A stretch of 64,000 bases of DNA from Kibdelosporangium philippinense (GCF_021390435.2 NZ_JAJVCN010000001.1:2294001-2358000); one strand, 5' to 3'; positions 45,746 to 54,445 are shown, numbered from the stretch's first letter. A program made the numbers and translations. Notes: generated by a model from the sequence alone, not told the origin.

Positions 45746-46366
45746 TTGAATGCTGCGGTGACCATCGCTGTCGGCGTCTTCGAGCTCTTCACGTACGCGA
45801 TCCCGGGTTCGCTCTACGTCACCCTGCTCACCTACATCGCGACCCGCGCTCACTGGATGGACCTGGCCGCGATGCTCCGATCACCTGCGTTCCTGCTGGT
45901 GATCGCGGTCGTCCTGCTGAGCTACCTGCTCGGCTACCTTGCCTACCCGCTCGGTCTGCTCGCACACAAGATCGTCCCGAAGCGCCGCAAGCGAAACGCT
46001 CGTGAGGAGTTCCTGCGTCGCAACCCGGCGGCGAAGGGCCGTCCTTTCACCAAGGCCGATCCGTTCCTCCTACTGGCCGCTATTCAGCTGCAGGACCAGG
46101 AGGTCGGCGCTGACGCGTCCCGGGTCCGAGCAACCGGCCTGATGCTCAGAAACTGTGCACCGCCGGTCTTTTTCGGGGCGGTCACGGCCATCGTTGAGTT
46201 GATCGTCGGACGCAATGCCGTCGCTGCCATCAGTTGTGCCGTACTGTTTCTCGTGAGCTCGATCGCTTTGGTTGTCCAAGGCCGGATGCTGACTCATTGG
46301 GCGAGCTTGCGCACATTTGAGGTGGCGTTTTGGATTCCGGAGATCGATGACAAGTTTCGTCCGTAA
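45746..46366 (+). CDS. Hypothetical four-helix membrane protein
   Basis: Product of 206 residues from TTG 45746 (GTG 45758 possible). Hydrophobic helices are at about 5-30, 45-75, 130-150 and 152-175, with a basic cytoplasmic loop (IVPKRRKRNAREEFLRRNP) between the second and third. It ends 10 bp before the DUF1992-type gene. No family assigned. Confidence 0.6.
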   Translation: MNAAVTIAVGVFELFTYAIPGSLYVTLLTYIATRAHWMDLAAMLRSPAFLLVIAVVLLSYLLGYLAYPLGLLAHKIVPKRRKRNAREEFLRRNPAAKGRPFTKADPFLLLAAIQLQDQEVGADASRVRATGLMLRNCAPPVFFGAVTAIVELIVGRNAVAAISCAVLFLVSSIALVVQGRMLTHWASLRTFEVAFWIPEIDDKFRP

Positions 46367-46375
46367 CATGGGGTT

Positions 46376-46842
46376 ATGACCGAACGCAACCGTCCGACAT
46401 CTCCTTCGAGACATGGGTCGACCGGCAGGTCAGGATGGCGCAGGAACGCGGCGACTTCGACAACCTGCCTGGCGCGGGCAAACCGTTGCCCGGTGCGGGC
46501 AAGCCGGTGGACGAGGACTGGTGGCTGAAGGACTACCTCAAGCGCGAAGGGCTGACCTCGGACACCTTGCTGCCGACGCCTTTGCGGTTGCGCAAGCAGA
46601 TCGAGCGGTTGCCGGAGGCCGTGCGTGAGCTGAGGTCCGAACGGGAGGTCCGCGAAGTTGTTGCCGACCTCAATGCCGAGATCGTCGCGTGGTTGCGGGC
46701 GCCGTCAGGTCCGATCATCGTCCGGGTTGGGCGGGTGGACGTCGAGGAGGTTGTGGCGCGCTGGTGGGAAAGCCGTCCGAAGCCGCCTCCGGCAGACCAT
46801 CAGCCGAAGCGGCGGTGGCTTCGGCGCGGCCGGAAACCCTGA
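46376..46842 (+). pseudogene. DUF1992 (DnaJ-homologue-type) protein with an apparent N-terminal frameshift
   Basis: The main frame opens at ATG 46435 (135 residues) with the family blocks AQERGDFDNLPGAGKPL and DWWLKDYLKREGL. The conserved first part ISFETWVDRQVRMAQERGDF is present in the same frame upstream, but there is no start codon in that frame. ATG 46376 gives MTERNRP in another frame, one base off. A single-base indel near 46395 (real or a sequencing error) explains this. The 3' end overlaps the convergent regulator by 128 bp. Confidence 0.62.
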
Positions 46843-47383
46843 GTTTGGCGTAGAGGCTCGACAGATTGTTGCGCACGGTCTTGGGCGCGACGTGCAGTTC
46901 ACGTGCGATCGCGCCGGTGGACAGCCCGGCGCGCAGCAGGCTCATGATCTGGTTTTCCCTGATGGTCAGCTCGTTCGTGCCACTGAGCAGTGAGCCGATT
47001 CGGGATGCGATTCCGGCGCCGAAAATGACCTCGCCCGCAGCCATGCCACGGATCGCGGGCGCGATGCTCGCTTTTTCGGTGCCTTTGACCAGGTAGCCGC
47101 GGGCGCCTGCTTGCACGGCTGTCCGGATCGATGTGTCGTCGTCCAGCGTGGATACGACCAGGACCGCGGTGTCGGGGGCGGCGCGCACGACGTCTCGGAT
47201 GGTGTTCATTCCGGCGTCGTGCGGATCCAGAACGAGCACGTCAGGGCGGTGCTGCAGGACCGCGCTCAAAGCCTGCGGGCCGGTGCTGACGCTGCCGACG
47301 ATGGTAATTCCGTCCGAAGTGGACACTGAAGGACTGCGGTCGGCGATCACCACCGTCACGGGAGGTAATCGGTCGCCGGTCAT
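46715..47383 (-). CDS. LuxR/NarL-type response regulator with a degenerate receiver
   Basis: Product of 222 residues from ATG 47383 (upstream starts possible). The receiver part begins VTVVIADRSPSVSTSDGI. One of the usual acidic pair is replaced (ADR) and about ten residues of helix 1 are missing, while the phospho-acceptor Asp is kept in DVLVLDPHD. The C-terminal GerE HTH (LTIRENQIMSLLRAGLSTGAIARELHVAPKTVRNN) is normal. Phosphorylation-independent control is possible. No kinase gene is adjacent. Confidence 0.72.
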   Translation of the reverse strand: MTGDRLPPVTVVIADRSPSVSTSDGITIVGSVSTGPQALSAVLQHRPDVLVLDPHDAGMNTIRDVVRAAPDTAVLVVSTLDDDTSIRTAVQAGARGYLVKGTEKASIAPAIRGMAAGEVIFGAGIASRIGSLLSGTNELTIRENQIMSLLRAGLSTGAIARELHVAPKTVRNNLSSLYAKLRVSGRAEATAASADGLPEAASDGFPTSAPQPPRRPPAQPGR

Positions 47384-47500
47384 GTCCGGAATTCTTACCT
47401 TGCCGATTGCAGTTTCTTTGCAGTGCATGATCGGCGCGCATTCTGGCTGCTGAGTGGTCACGCTCCCTATTCGGAGCCGGGCCCCGCGCGGCGTGGTGCG

Positions 47501-48112
47501 TCACCCGAATGCCGGACGCAGCGCGCCGACCAGCTTGCCGATCATGTCCAAGTACTCGGCCTTCAGCTGCGGTTTCGCTGATTCCGCCGCGTCGGCCAGC
47601 GTCATGCCCGCTGCCGTCAGCATGCCGAACACCAACCGGGTCGTGGTCTCCAACGGATGCCGGACCAAGTGGCCTGAGTCCATCAGGCCACTGAGCAATC
47701 GCTGGATGAAGCCGTACGCGAGCGCCTCTTCCGCCGCGAGCCATTGCGGCCAGCCGAAGGCGATCGGTCCTTCCTGCCAGACGACCTTGCCGTAGACCGG
47801 ATCGCAGCAGTGCTCGAGGAACACGTCCAGCGCGTAGAAGGCCGCTTCCCATGGATCGGTTGCCTTAGCGGCAGCTTCGGCGGACTCCTGCATCGCTGTG
47901 TGTTCCAGCTCTTCGAAGACCGCCTCGAACAACGCCGTCTTGCTGGCGAAGTGGTGGTAGATCGCGCCGCGCGTCGCCTGGATGTCGGCGGCGATGTCCT
48001 CGAGTGCCGTTTTGGCGAAGCCTTGCTCGGCGAAGCGGCGGGTGGCCGCGGCCAGCAGTGCCGCCCGTGTGGCCTGTGAGTACTGCTCGCGCCGGCTGGC
48101 AACCCTGGACAT
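47501..48112 (-). CDS. TetR-family repressor, probably controlling the divergent P450
   Basis: Product of 203 residues from ATG 48112 (ATG 48130 would lie inside the operator). HTH: TALEDIAADIQATRGAIYHHFASKTALFEAVF. The C-terminal domain (PIAFGWPQWLAAEEALAYGF) is of the TetR_C type seen in many actinomycetes. It is divergent from the P450 with a 17-bp perfect palindrome between them. Ligand unknown; it may be a P450 substrate. Confidence 0.8.
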   Translation of the reverse strand: MSRVASRREQYSQATRAALLAAATRRFAEQGFAKTALEDIAADIQATRGAIYHHFASKTALFEAVFEELEHTAMQESAEAAAKATDPWEAAFYALDVFLEHCCDPVYGKVVWQEGPIAFGWPQWLAAEEALAYGFIQRLLSGLMDSGHLVRHPLETTTRLVFGMLTAAGMTLADAAESAKPQLKAEYLDMIGKLVGALRPAFG

Positions 48113-48126
48113 GCGCAAAGCATAAG

Positions 48127-48143
48127 ACATACGCTGCGTATGT
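48127..48143. promoter_or_regulatory. TetR operator candidate, perfect palindrome ACATACGCTGCGTATGT
   Basis: 17 bp with 8-bp arms around a central T, between the divergent repressor and P450 starts. A half-site repeat GCGTATGTG recurs at 48154-48162. Confidence 0.65.
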
Positions 48144-48171
48144 GACCGACACGGCGTATGTGGGAGGGGTT

Positions 48172-49374
48172 ATGTCTGAGCAGGAGAGAGTCTGGTTCAA
48201 CCCGTTCTTACCTGGGTTTTTCGACGATCCGTACCCGCACTACAAGCAGCTGGCCACAGAGCACCCTGTCCAAGATCACCCACTTGGCTTCTGGCTGTTG
48301 ACCCGGTACGACGACGTGCTCGCTCTGCTGAGGGCGGGTCAGTCCGTCGAGATCCGCAACATGTCCGGCCAGCAGCAAGACCCGGCTGCCGTGTTGAACG
48401 CGTCGATGCTCGATCGCGATCCGCCCGACCACCCGCGGCTGCGGGCGCTCGTGACGAAGGTGTTCACGCGGCGCGCGATCTCCGCGCTGGAGCCGCGGAT
48501 CACCGAGCTGGTCGATGGCGCGCTCGACAAGATGGCCGAGCGGGGGAGTTCGGACCTGGTCGAGCAACTGGCGTTCCCGCTGCCGTTCGCGGTGATCTCC
48601 GAGATGCTCGGCCTGCCGCAGATCGACAACGCCCGGATCCGTGACCTGTCCGGAACTCTCGTGCAGTCGCTCGAGGTGGTCGCGGACGAGGAGACTGCGC
48701 GCGCGATCGGCGACGCCGCCGCCGAGTTGCAGGCGCTGACCAGGGATCTGGTCGCGTGGAAACGAGCCAATCCAGCTGACGATCTGCTGACCGCGTTGAT
48801 CGCGGCGGAACACGAAGGCCAAGTTCTCAATGAGGACGAGTTGGTCTCACAGGTGGTTTTGTTGTATGTCGCGGGCCACGAGACGACCGTCAACCTGATT
48901 GCCAACGGGACCTTGGCGTTGCTGCGTAACCCCGATCAGTTCGCGTTGCTCAGGCAACAGCCGGACCTGACGGCCAATGCCGTTGAGGAGTTCCTGCGCT
49001 ACGACTCCCCGGTGCAGCAGACCCGAAGGATCATGATCTCGCCGTACGAGGTCGGCGGTTTCGAGATCCCGCGCGGCGCTTTCGTGGTGGCGTGTCTGGC
49101 GGCGGCCAACCGTGACGAGAAGGTCTTCGGTCCGGACGCGGACAAGCTGCGGCTTGACCGCAAGGAAGCCCGGCACCACCTGTCATTCGGCGGCGGGCCA
49201 CACCATTGTCTCGGCGCGGCGCTGGCGCGGCTGGAAGGTCAGATCGCGATCGGCCGGATGGTACAACGATTCCCTGACCTGGCCGTTGATGGGGAGATCG
49301 AGCTGAACAACCGTATCAACCTGCGCGGCCTGAACAAACTGCCGGTCAAGGTTCACGCCACCGTGCACGGCTGA
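48172..49374 (+). CDS. Cytochrome P450 (bacterial class I)
   Basis: Product of 400 residues from ATG 48172, with GGGAGGGG upstream; the frame open back to 48004 crosses the operator and is not used. I-helix AGHETT (234-239), ExxR in EEFLRY, heme loop FGGGPHHCLG with the axial Cys346. Length and motifs are usual for soluble actinomycete P450s, which need separate ferredoxin and reductase; none is encoded nearby. Regulated by the adjacent TetR gene (inferred). It overlaps the convergent transporter gene by 29 bp. Confidence 0.9.
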   Translation: MSEQERVWFNPFLPGFFDDPYPHYKQLATEHPVQDHPLGFWLLTRYDDVLALLRAGQSVEIRNMSGQQQDPAAVLNASMLDRDPPDHPRLRALVTKVFTRRAISALEPRITELVDGALDKMAERGSSDLVEQLAFPLPFAVISEMLGLPQIDNARIRDLSGTLVQSLEVVADEETARAIGDAAAELQALTRDLVAWKRANPADDLLTALIAAEHEGQVLNEDELVSQVVLLYVAGHETTVNLIANGTLALLRNPDQFALLRQQPDLTANAVEEFLRYDSPVQQTRRIMISPYEVGGFEIPRGAFVVACLAAANRDEKVFGPDADKLRLDRKEARHHLSFGGGPHHCLGAALARLEGQIAIGRMVQRFPDLAVDGEIELNNRINLRGLNKLPVKVHATVHG

Positions 49375-50485
49375 CGGTCGCGAACAGTCCCAAAGGGACA
49401 GTGAGCGCGGCGGCGATGAAGAAGATCGTGCTGTACGCGCCCGCTTCAACCAGTCCGGCGACCGCTGCGGCGGCCACGGCACTGCCCGCGAACAACGCGG
49501 TGGCGAACAGGGAGATCATGGTGGCGCGTGCGTCCGGCACCACCTCGGTCGCCCATGTCTGGAGCGACGAGTGCATCGCCGTCCACGCCAGTCCTAGGAG
49601 AATGGCGGCGATGACCGTGATCCAAGGCGATTGCTCGATTGACAACAGCGCGCACGCGAGAACGCCCGCGCTCGCGCCAATGCCAATGAGCTTCGCGGGA
49701 TGCCATCGGCTGGTGAGCTTGACGACCAACCGTGTCATGAGGAAAACCGCGATGCCGTACACTGCGGTCACGGCTCCGGCGATCGTTGGCGTGGCACCCG
49801 ACTGTTCGACCGCGGGCGGCAGCAACGTCAGAACACCCAGCAACACAATGCCTTCGGTGAACGCCAGCAACAGTACGAAGACCGCCGCCTTTGTCCGGCC
49901 AACCGAGGCTATGGCCTTGACGACGCTGCTGCCTTTACGGGTCAACGGCGGCTGCTCCAGCTTGCGCAGCATGACGACGAGAGCGAGGGACGCGATCCCG
50001 GTTGCGATGAACGCGGCACGCCACGTGACGAGATCAGCGATCAGACCGGCGCCGATCGATGCCAGCCCGATGCCCATGGCCGTGCCGACCATGAGGCGCG
50101 TGATCTCCGGCTGACGCTCCTTGGACGGGACCGTGTCACCGAGGTAGACGAGACTCGCCGGGTAGGCCGCGCCGAAGAAGCCGCCTGCCAGGCCCCTGGT
50201 GATCGCGAGCCACAGGGGATTGCCGACGAAGGCCGCGGCGATCGTCGAGACCGCCGCGGCGAGCATCGTCAGCCGCATCGTCCTGACCAGGCCCAACGCA
50301 TCCGAAACAGTGCCCCAAACCAGCTGCATCAGGCCATAGACCAGGAAGTACACGCTGGCCGCACGGACCACTTCGGACAGTGAAGCAGCCATGTCGGTGG
50401 CGATGGAGATCAGCATCGGCGGCATCACGAATCGGTCGAGCGTGCTCACAAACGTTGTGAGCTGCAACAGCCTGATCGCCCGCAT
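49346..50485 (-). CDS. Major facilitator superfamily transporter (probable drug efflux)
   Basis: Product of 379 residues with 11-12 hydrophobic helices. The loop 2-3 motif is GTVSDALGLVRTMR (MFS motif A-like). It is a small exporter-type MFS protein. It converges on the P450 gene, so export of the P450's product or substrate is plausible but unproven. Start ATG 50485. Confidence 0.82.
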   Translation of the reverse strand: MRAIRLLQLTTFVSTLDRFVMPPMLISIATDMAASLSEVVRAASVYFLVYGLMQLVWGTVSDALGLVRTMRLTMLAAAVSTIAAAFVGNPLWLAITRGLAGGFFGAAYPASLVYLGDTVPSKERQPEITRLMVGTAMGIGLASIGAGLIADLVTWRAAFIATGIASLALVVMLRKLEQPPLTRKGSSVVKAIASVGRTKAAVFVLLLAFTEGIVLLGVLTLLPPAVEQSGATPTIAGAVTAVYGIAVFLMTRLVVKLTSRWHPAKLIGIGASAGVLACALLSIEQSPWITVIAAILLGLAWTAMHSSLQTWATEVVPDARATMISLFATALFAGSAVAAAAVAGLVEAGAYSTIFFIAAALTVPLGLFATVSRARWREP

Positions 50486-50824
50486 AAGCCGACGCTACTG
50501 CACGAACAATCGATTGCAACAGAGATCTACTTCACCCCACCTGTGGCCCAACCCCCGGAGCGAAGCGACGGGTTACGGCGCGACAGCGCGCGTGTCCACC
50601 ATTCCTTGTGGTGAGTTGAACGCGCGAGCGGCGCACGGCGGCGACCAGCGGGGCTGGTAGCGAGTCGAGCAGTTTGACTCACCATGAAGGAATGGTGGAC
50701 ACGCGCTAGGGCGGAGCAATGAAAGAAGCCCTGAAGTGAAAGCCCCGAAGCGCAGAACGCCAAGCTGGAAAGTAAGAAAAACCAGCAAGCAACGGTGGAC
50801 ACACCCGTCAGCAAAGGTCGACAC
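50486..50824. repeat. Intergenic region with a large inverted repeat and GGTGGACAC-type repeats
   Basis: No gene supported. Arms at 50588-50616 and 50677-50706 (GCGCGTGTCCACCATTCC and its complement) form an almost perfect 29-bp stem with a 60-bp loop and one indel. AACGGTGGACAC follows at 50791. The 22-bp-periodic array interrupted by IS4 starts here. Confidence 0.65.
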
Positions 50825-52395
50825 CAATGCCGCTTAGTTAAGCGGGTGGTGAGTGGTGCGGAGACATGAAATATTTCTGTCTCCTGTGGATCGATGACGT
50901 GTACGGCTTCGGAGAAAACCCCTTGTAGCGCATGGAAATAGTGGCGTATACGTTGCTCATGTGACCGTGCCCGCCACACCATCCCGGCGCTTCACCGACG
51001 GGATCAGTATCGGTGTTCTCACACGTTTGTTGGATCGTGATCTGGTGGACGAGGTGCTGGCCGACACGGGTCGACGGGAGAAGCGAACACGGTTGCTGCC
51101 AGCCAGGGTGGTTGTCTATTGGGTGTTGGCGCTATGCCTGTTCTTCGAAGACAGTTATGAAGAGGTGATGCGCAAGCTGGTCAACGGTCTGCGGTTTCTG
51201 GGTACCTGGCGGGATGACTGGCATGTGCCGACCACGAGTGCGCTTTCCCAAGCACGCCAACGGCTGGGTGCGGAACCGTTGCAGGTCTTGTTCGAGCGGG
51301 TCGCGGTGCCGATGGCTCGGCCAGGCACGAAGGGAGCCTGGTTTCACGGGTGGCGGGTGATGGCCGTGGATGGGCTGGTGCTGGACGTGCCGGATACTGA
51401 TGACAACGTCGCGGTGTTCGGTAAGAAATCGCATGGTGGTGGGGAAAGCCCGTTCCCGCAGGTGCGCGTCGTCGGCTTGGGCGAGTGCGGCACCCATGCG
51501 ATCGTGGCCGCGGCGATCGACTCGTGGCGGGTCTATGAGCGCGAGTTGCTGACGCGCATTCTGGATGATCTCGAGCCGGGCATGCTAGTGGTGGCTGATC
51601 GTGGTTTCTTTGGCTATGAGTTGTGGAAACAGGCGACCGAGACCGGTGCTGATTTGTTGTGGCGGTTGAAGAATAGCGTTGAGGTGCCGGTGCTGGAGTG
51701 GTTGCCGGATGGCTCGTTCCGCTCGGAGTTGTTGCCCAGACAGGTCAAGGTGGATCTCAAGCGTGGCAAGCAACGCACCGTGCGTCCAGAGATGCGGCTG
51801 CCAATCCGCGTGGTGGAGTACATGGTGACCAACCGTGGTGATCAGCCCGAGACGATCCGGTTGATCACCACGATCATGGATCACGAGTTGGCGGCCGCGG
51901 CGGAGCTAGCGGCGTTGTATCGGCAGCGATGGGAGTTCGAGTTGACACTGGACGAGGTCGAAACCCATCAGATATCCCATAGCAGGGTGCTACGGTCGAA
52001 ATCGGCCGATCTAGTCCGGCAAGAAATCTGGGCTCTGCTGCTGACACATTACGCGGTGCGGGATCTGATGCATGAGGCCGCAGATGACGCCGGACCTGAT
52101 GATGGGCTGGATGTCGACGAGCTGTCGTTCGTTCGCAGCCTCAACGCTGTCCGCCGCCAGGTTACCAACCAGGCGGGTTTTTCCCCTCATCGCCTGAAGA
52201 GGGCGATCATCGAGACGTGTGAAGAGATCAGACAACGCCGCACCCGTGGACGTCGACATCGCTCGTATCCCCGAGTGGTGAAACGAAGTCAGGTCGGTGA
52301 CAAGCTCATCAAACGCCCAAACCACATCGGCGCACGTTACGACAAACCGGCTGAGCTGCACGTCTTCAGCAAGATCGCTTAACTAAGCGGCATTG
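50825..52395 (+). mobile_element. IS4-family insertion sequence
   Basis: 1571 bp with 20-bp inverted repeats CAATGCCGCTTAGTTAAGCG and its complement (one mismatch, TTAG/TTAA). The 10-bp duplication AGGTCGACAC is at 50815-50824 and 52396-52405. Confidence 0.9.
50961..52382 (+). CDS. IS4-family DDE transposase
   Basis: Product of 473 residues from GTG 50961. An IS4 N-terminal domain (RRFTDGISIGVLTRLLDRDLV) is followed by the DDE core: Asp in AVDGLVLDVPDT, Asp in VVADRGFFGY and Glu in YRQRWEFELTLDEV. Intact, single copy. Confidence 0.92.
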   Translation: MTVPATPSRRFTDGISIGVLTRLLDRDLVDEVLADTGRREKRTRLLPARVVVYWVLALCLFFEDSYEEVMRKLVNGLRFLGTWRDDWHVPTTSALSQARQRLGAEPLQVLFERVAVPMARPGTKGAWFHGWRVMAVDGLVLDVPDTDDNVAVFGKKSHGGGESPFPQVRVVGLGECGTHAIVAAAIDSWRVYERELLTRILDDLEPGMLVVADRGFFGYELWKQATETGADLLWRLKNSVEVPVLEWLPDGSFRSELLPRQVKVDLKRGKQRTVRPEMRLPIRVVEYMVTNRGDQPETIRLITTIMDHELAAAAELAALYRQRWEFELTLDEVETHQISHSRVLRSKSADLVRQEIWALLLTHYAVRDLMHEAADDAGPDDGLDVDELSFVRSLNAVRRQVTNQAGFSPHRLKRAIIETCEEIRQRRTRGRRHRSYPRVVKRSQVGDKLIKRPNHIGARYDKPAELHVFSKIA

Positions 52396-52400
52396 AGGTC

Positions 52401-52475
52401 GACACGGTGTGCCGGAACGGTGGACACGGTGTGCCGGAACGGTGGACACGCCGTTCAGGAACGGTGGACACGGCG
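52401..52475 (+). repeat. 22-bp tandem repeat array (three units, continuing the array left of IS4)
   Basis: Units start GACAC and end GGAACGGTG. Units 1 and 2 are identical, unit 3 has CGCCGTTCA in the middle and gives the palindrome CCGTTCAGGAACGG. A further 22-bp unit with the same edges precedes the IS4 insertion site, so IS4 landed inside the array. Confidence 0.8.
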
Positions 52476-52556
52476 TTGGTCTACGTCATTTGTCGCGATC
52501 GATCCGGGTCATCGGGTCCTGGTTCGGGCTCTGGTCGCAGGCGTGAAATGGGAACG

Positions 52557-52907
52557 ATGATCCGGGTGCTGATAGTCGACGACGACCTGCGGGTCCGCTC
52601 AGCGCTGCGTGCTTTCCTCGGCGCGCATCCCGGATTCGATGTGATCGGCGAGGCCGCGGGATCCGAGGCCGCCCTTGAGATCGCTCGCACGCTCGGCCCG
52701 CATGTCGCCGTCGTCGACGTCCACCTGCCTGAGCTGGACAACGGGCTGGAGCTCGTACACGACCTCGGGGAGATGAAGGTTCCGGTCGTGGCGATCAGTC
52801 TTGATCTCGCCGCGCGGCACAGTGCGCTGGCGGCTGGTGCTTCGCGGTTCCTCGACAAGGCGAGTGTGCCCGAGTTTCTCCTCGATGCCCTGCGACAGAT
52901 GACGTAG
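52557..52907 (+). CDS. Stand-alone receiver-domain protein (CheY-like response regulator)
   Basis: Product of 116 residues from ATG 52557 (ATG 52548 possible). Receiver fold with acidic pair DDD (8-10), phospho-acceptor Asp54 in VVDVHLPEL and Lys in RFLDKAS. No output domain, so it acts through a partner protein. No kinase adjacent. Confidence 0.75.
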   Translation: MIRVLIVDDDLRVRSALRAFLGAHPGFDVIGEAAGSEAALEIARTLGPHVAVVDVHLPELDNGLELVHDLGEMKVPVVAISLDLAARHSALAAGASRFLDKASVPEFLLDALRQMT

Positions 52908-53021
52908 CCGGCCCACGACAGAGGTCATATTCGACATTGCCGCAACGGATCGGACGATTTCGGTCGACTGTCCGATGAATACCGCTGTGATGAAGAGCAC
53001 TGTGATCGGCGGGAGGCTGAG

Positions 53022-53243
53022 ATGAACGCGATGATCGAGATGACCAAGCTGTTCTACCAGCGCCCTCAGCCCGGAGCGCCGGACGAGACGGTCGCCGAGT
53101 GGTACCGGGCAAAGGGCCGGATGCATGAACGGCTCGCTGAATGCGCAGGTCAGGACGCGGCGCAGGAACGTGCGTACGCCGCGGCAAGCTACGAGCACGC
53201 CCGCAGGCTCGAACTGCGTGCGGTCTCGTACCGGACCGAGTAG
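53022..53243 (+). CDS. Small conserved hypothetical protein
   Basis: Product of 73 residues, ATG with GGGAGG upstream. Mostly helical and charged (VAEWYRAKGRMHERLAE; AYAAASYEHARRLELRA), with no membrane segment or Cys pair. It looks like a short AsnC/IclR-neighbour helical protein; function unknown. It is followed by the zinc-ribbon gene fragment. Confidence 0.55.
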   Translation: MNAMIEMTKLFYQRPQPGAPDETVAEWYRAKGRMHERLAECAGQDAAQERAYAAASYEHARRLELRAVSYRTE

Positions 53244-53257
53244 GCGGCAGGACGTCC

Positions 53258-53565
53258 GTGCTGGCCGGCAGGCTCGCCGCCGAAGACGCGGCGGAACGAG
53301 CCGACCGGCTGTCCCCCGATGACCGGCTCACGTGCCACGTGCACGGCAGATGGATCCACCAATCGTGTCATCGCCACTGCATGCTCACCCGGTCACGCGC
53401 CACCGCTGGTGCCGTGACTGCGCAATGGTCTTGACCGTCACCGTCGACGAACTGGCCCGGACAGTCGCGATGCGCTGTCCGCGCTGCGGCGGAGGAAGTA
53501 GTGCCGCCACCGTCCGGCTTTTGGCCGCATGCCAAGCAAGCCTCGCCGCCGCGCAGGCGGCCTGA
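53258..53565 (+). pseudogene. Zinc-ribbon hypothetical protein with an apparent frameshift
   Basis: From GTG 53258 one frame gives LAAEDAAERADRLSPDD then LTCHVHGRWIHQ. A second frame from about 53355 gives VSSPLHAHPVTRHRWCRDC then VDELARTVAMRCPRCGGG. Together they make the pattern Cys ... HRWCRxC ... CPRCG of a small actinomycete zinc-ribbon protein of ~100 residues. A one-base indel near 53358 separates them. This may be a real mutation or a sequence error. Confidence 0.5.
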
Positions 53566-53586
53566 TCAAGCAGAGGTGTGCAGACG

Positions 53587-54369
53587 ATGACTCTGAGCGA
53601 TACCGCAGTGCAGGCCACCGGCGGGGTGGTCGAGAAGGCGTTCACGATATTGGAAGGCTGGGACCACCGAGGCGAAACCCTTGGCGTGTCCGAGCTTTCC
53701 CGCAGAACCGGGTTGCCGAAGTCGACCAGCCACCGGCTGCTCGGCATCCTCGAGGCGGCAGGCGTCGTCGAACGCCTCGCCGGCACGTACCGGTTAGGCG
53801 ATCGGATCCGTGGCATCTCCGGCGTGCTGAGCGCGGGGATTCCGGCTTACCTGCGTGAAGTAAGCCTGCCGTTCCTGCAGGACCTGTACGAGCTGACGCA
53901 CGAGACCATCCACTTGGGAGTCCTTGACGGCGTGGACATCCACTGTGTTGAGAAGATCTACGGGCACCGCCGTGCACCGGTGTGTTCCCGGGTCGGTGGG
54001 CTGCTGCCAGCGCATTCGACCGCGCTGGGCAAGGTTCTGCTTGCGTATTCACCAATGGCGACGCAACGCGCGATCCTGACTTCCGAGCTGGCGACGTACA
54101 CGCCAGCCACCATCGTGCAGCCGCTGCGGCTCGCTGCCGAGCTCAGGACCGTACGGCAGCAAGGGCTCGCTTACGACCGTGGGGAAACCCACCCTGAGGT
54201 GAAATGTGTCGCCGCGCCGTTGGTCAACGCGAAGGGCCGCGCGATCGCCGCGATTTCGATCAGCGGTCCCGCGGGACGCTTCCAACCGGAGGCCGTCGTC
54301 GAGCGGCTTCGTCGCGCCGCCCGCGCGGCTTCGGTTGTGCTGGCGTCGAAACGGGCCAGCGTCGCTTAA
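53587..54369 (+). CDS. IclR-family transcriptional regulator
   Basis: Product of 260 residues from ATG 53587 (AGAGG upstream). Winged HTH (LGVSELSRRTGLPKSTSHRLLGILEAAGVVER) and a C-terminal ligand-binding GAF-like domain (GGLLPAHSTALGKVLLAYSP; GLAYDRGETHPEVKCVAAPL). IclR proteins usually control catabolic or secondary-metabolite operons; the target is not evident here. A strong hairpin terminator follows the stop. Confidence 0.88.
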   Translation: MTLSDTAVQATGGVVEKAFTILEGWDHRGETLGVSELSRRTGLPKSTSHRLLGILEAAGVVERLAGTYRLGDRIRGISGVLSAGIPAYLREVSLPFLQDLYELTHETIHLGVLDGVDIHCVEKIYGHRRAPVCSRVGGLLPAHSTALGKVLLAYSPMATQRAILTSELATYTPATIVQPLRLAAELRTVRQQGLAYDRGETHPEVKCVAAPLVNAKGRAIAAISISGPAGRFQPEAVVERLRRAARAASVVLASKRASVA

Positions 54370-54371
54370 TG

Positions 54372-54406
54372 CGTATGCCGGGCCTGGGAATCGGGCCCGG
54401 CATACG
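54372..54406. terminator. Hairpin terminator after the IclR gene
   Basis: 13-bp perfect stem (CGTATGCCGGGCC at 54372-54384 with its complement at 54394-54406) and a 9-base loop, 3 bases after the stop. No U-run follows, as is usual in actinomycetes. Confidence 0.75.
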
Positions 54407-54445
54407 ACCTAGATCCCAATGCCGCTTAGAGGGCATCTGATCTTA

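Noticed and set aside
48004..48171. Longer P450 start at 48004
   Set aside because: That extension lies inside the divergent repressor gene and its operator; ATG 48172 has a strong ribosome-binding site.
50527..50982. 151-codon minus-strand frame in the repeat-rich intergenic region
   Set aside because: It runs through both arms of the inverted repeat and the IS4 end, with no ribosome-binding site or known domain.
52401..52475. 22-bp tandem repeats considered as a CRISPR array
   Set aside because: Units are directly adjacent without unique spacers of regular length, and no cas genes are in the window.
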